From positions 1 to 64,000 of the forward strand of contig LNEM01000025.1 of assembly GCA_001464955.1 (NCBI GenBank): a stretch of 64,000 nt of DNA, in the 5' to 3' direction. Position 1 is the stretch's first letter. Each line of letters starts with the position of its first letter. Of the stretch, positions 63,518 to 64,000 are shown piece by piece. Origin of the DNA: Rhizobiales bacterium Ga0077537. Lineage in GTDB: Bacteria; Pseudomonadota; Alphaproteobacteria; Rhizobiales; Hyphomicrobiaceae. The notes under the pieces were generated by a model. The model saw only the letters and a program-made list of their open reading frames with translations, was not told the origin of the DNA and searched no databases. A program made the position numbers and the translations under genes.

Positions 63518-64000
63518 ATGCACATCGTTGTCGTGGGCTCGGGCTACGTCGGGCTCGTTTCGGGGGCATCGTTCGCTGATTTCGGGCATTCCGTCGTCTG
63601 CGTGGACAAGGACGCCGGCAAGATCGCGAAGCTCGAGGCCGGCGTGATGCCGATCTTCGAGCCCGGCCTCGACCAGCTCGTCGAGACCAACTGCCGCGCG
63701 GGTCGGCTCGCGTTCACGACGGATCTGGCCAAGAGTATTTCCGGGGCCGACGTCGTTTTCCTGGCCGTCGGCACGCCGTCGCGTCGCGGTGACGGCCACG
63801 CCGACCTGACCTTCGTCTATCAAGCCGCTCGCGAGGTGGCCGAGGCCGCGACCGGCTCCCTGGTCGTTGCCACGAAATCCACTGTCCCCGTCGGTACAGG
63901 CGACGAAGTCGAGCGCATCGTCCGCCAGGCCCGCCCCGATCTCGAGATCACTGTCGCATCCAATCCGGAGTTTCTCCGCGAGGGCTCCGCGATCGAGGAT
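63518..64000 (+). CDS. ugd: UDP-glucose/GDP-mannose 6-dehydrogenase, 5' part (cut by window edge)
   Basis: Absent from the ORF track because it runs off the right edge; 161 codons are visible. It opens MHIVVVGSGYVGLVSGASFADFGHSV (Rossmann G-x-G-x-x-G), then VDKDAGKIAKLEAG, PIFEPGLDQLV, AVGTPSRRGDGHADL, KSTVPVGTGDEVE and SNPEFLREGSAIED, all characteristic of UDP-glucose 6-dehydrogenases of the TuaD/Ugd type. It makes UDP-glucuronate, a precursor for exopolysaccharides. The catalytic Cys is beyond the window. ATG 63518 follows AAAGGAACGGG. Confidence 0.9.
   Translation, partial: MHIVVVGSGYVGLVSGASFADFGHSVVCVDKDAGKIAKLEAGVMPIFEPGLDQLVETNCRAGRLAFTTDLAKSISGADVVFLAVGTPSRRGDGHADLTFVYQAAREVAEAATGSLVVATKSTVPVGTGDEVERIVRQARPDLEITVASNPEFLREGSAIED

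Noticed and set aside
1-64000. CRISPR arrays, phage islands or tRNA genes
   Set aside because: No repeat-spacer pattern, phage structural genes or cloverleaf-like sequence was seen on either strand.

Overview
The window looks like a chromosomal segment of a high-GC alphaproteobacterium, most likely Hyphomicrobiales (Rhizobiales). The evidence is uniformly GC-rich coding sequence, the urt-ure gene order, proteins of families I know mainly from that order (for example the small secreted protein at 41566), and housekeeping genes (alaS, icd, rpsD) of alphaproteobacterial type. Genus cannot be fixed by reading alone. No tRNA, rRNA or CRISPR array was seen.

Region 1 (1-34.6 kb) is an exopolysaccharide/capsule locus of the Wzx/Wzy type. 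The left edge carries the 5' end of an IS3-family orfA and a frameshifted PemK/MazF-like toxin remnant. Then come galE, a secreted protein of unknown function, the polyprenyl-phosphate sugar transferase that starts the repeat unit, and a WecG/TagA-type transferase. A GT2, a polysaccharide deacetylase, several GT1/GT4 transferases, two related hexapeptide acyltransferases, a membrane acyltransferase and a methyltransferase build and decorate the unit. Flippase (12418), Wza-like export lipoprotein (18810), O-antigen-ligase/Wzy-like polymerase (21225) and a fused Wzz/BY-kinase (22617) cover translocation, polymerisation and export. A secreted GH9 glucanase sits inside the locus, which suggests a beta-1,4-glucan-like backbone. 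The minus-strand operon 34.6 to 27.3 kb holds an oxidoreductase, aminotransferase and N-acetyltransferase set resembling the WbpB/WbpE/WbpD route to a diacetamido uronic acid, then an epimerase, a second aminotransferase and two GT4 enzymes. A UDP-glucose-type dehydrogenase starts at the right edge (63518) and may supply uronic acid.

Region 2 (35.4-42.1 kb) is mixed metabolism: a thiolase-like protein with an enoyl-CoA hydratase, a DMT and an MFS transporter, a photolyase/cryptochrome, and a small secreted protein.

Region 3 (42.4-54.1 kb) is one long nitrogen-scavenging unit: urtABCDE (urea ABC importer) followed directly by ureD-A-B-C-E-F-G (urease and its nickel-insertion factors), with many start/stop overlaps. 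A textbook sigma-54 -24/-12 promoter sits 38 bases before urtA. Three small accessory genes are embedded in it: a basic 61-aa ORF between urtD and urtE, an 83-aa His-bearing membrane protein between ureA and ureB, and a Cys-rich DUF6980-like protein between ureB and ureC. These are the most interesting unexplained genes here.

Region 4 (54.1-64 kb) is housekeeping: alaS, an MBL-fold hydrolase, icd, an RNA methyltransferase with an added N-terminal Cys-bearing domain, a secreted hypothetical, rpsD, a NYN-LOTUS protein, and the cut 5' end of ugd.
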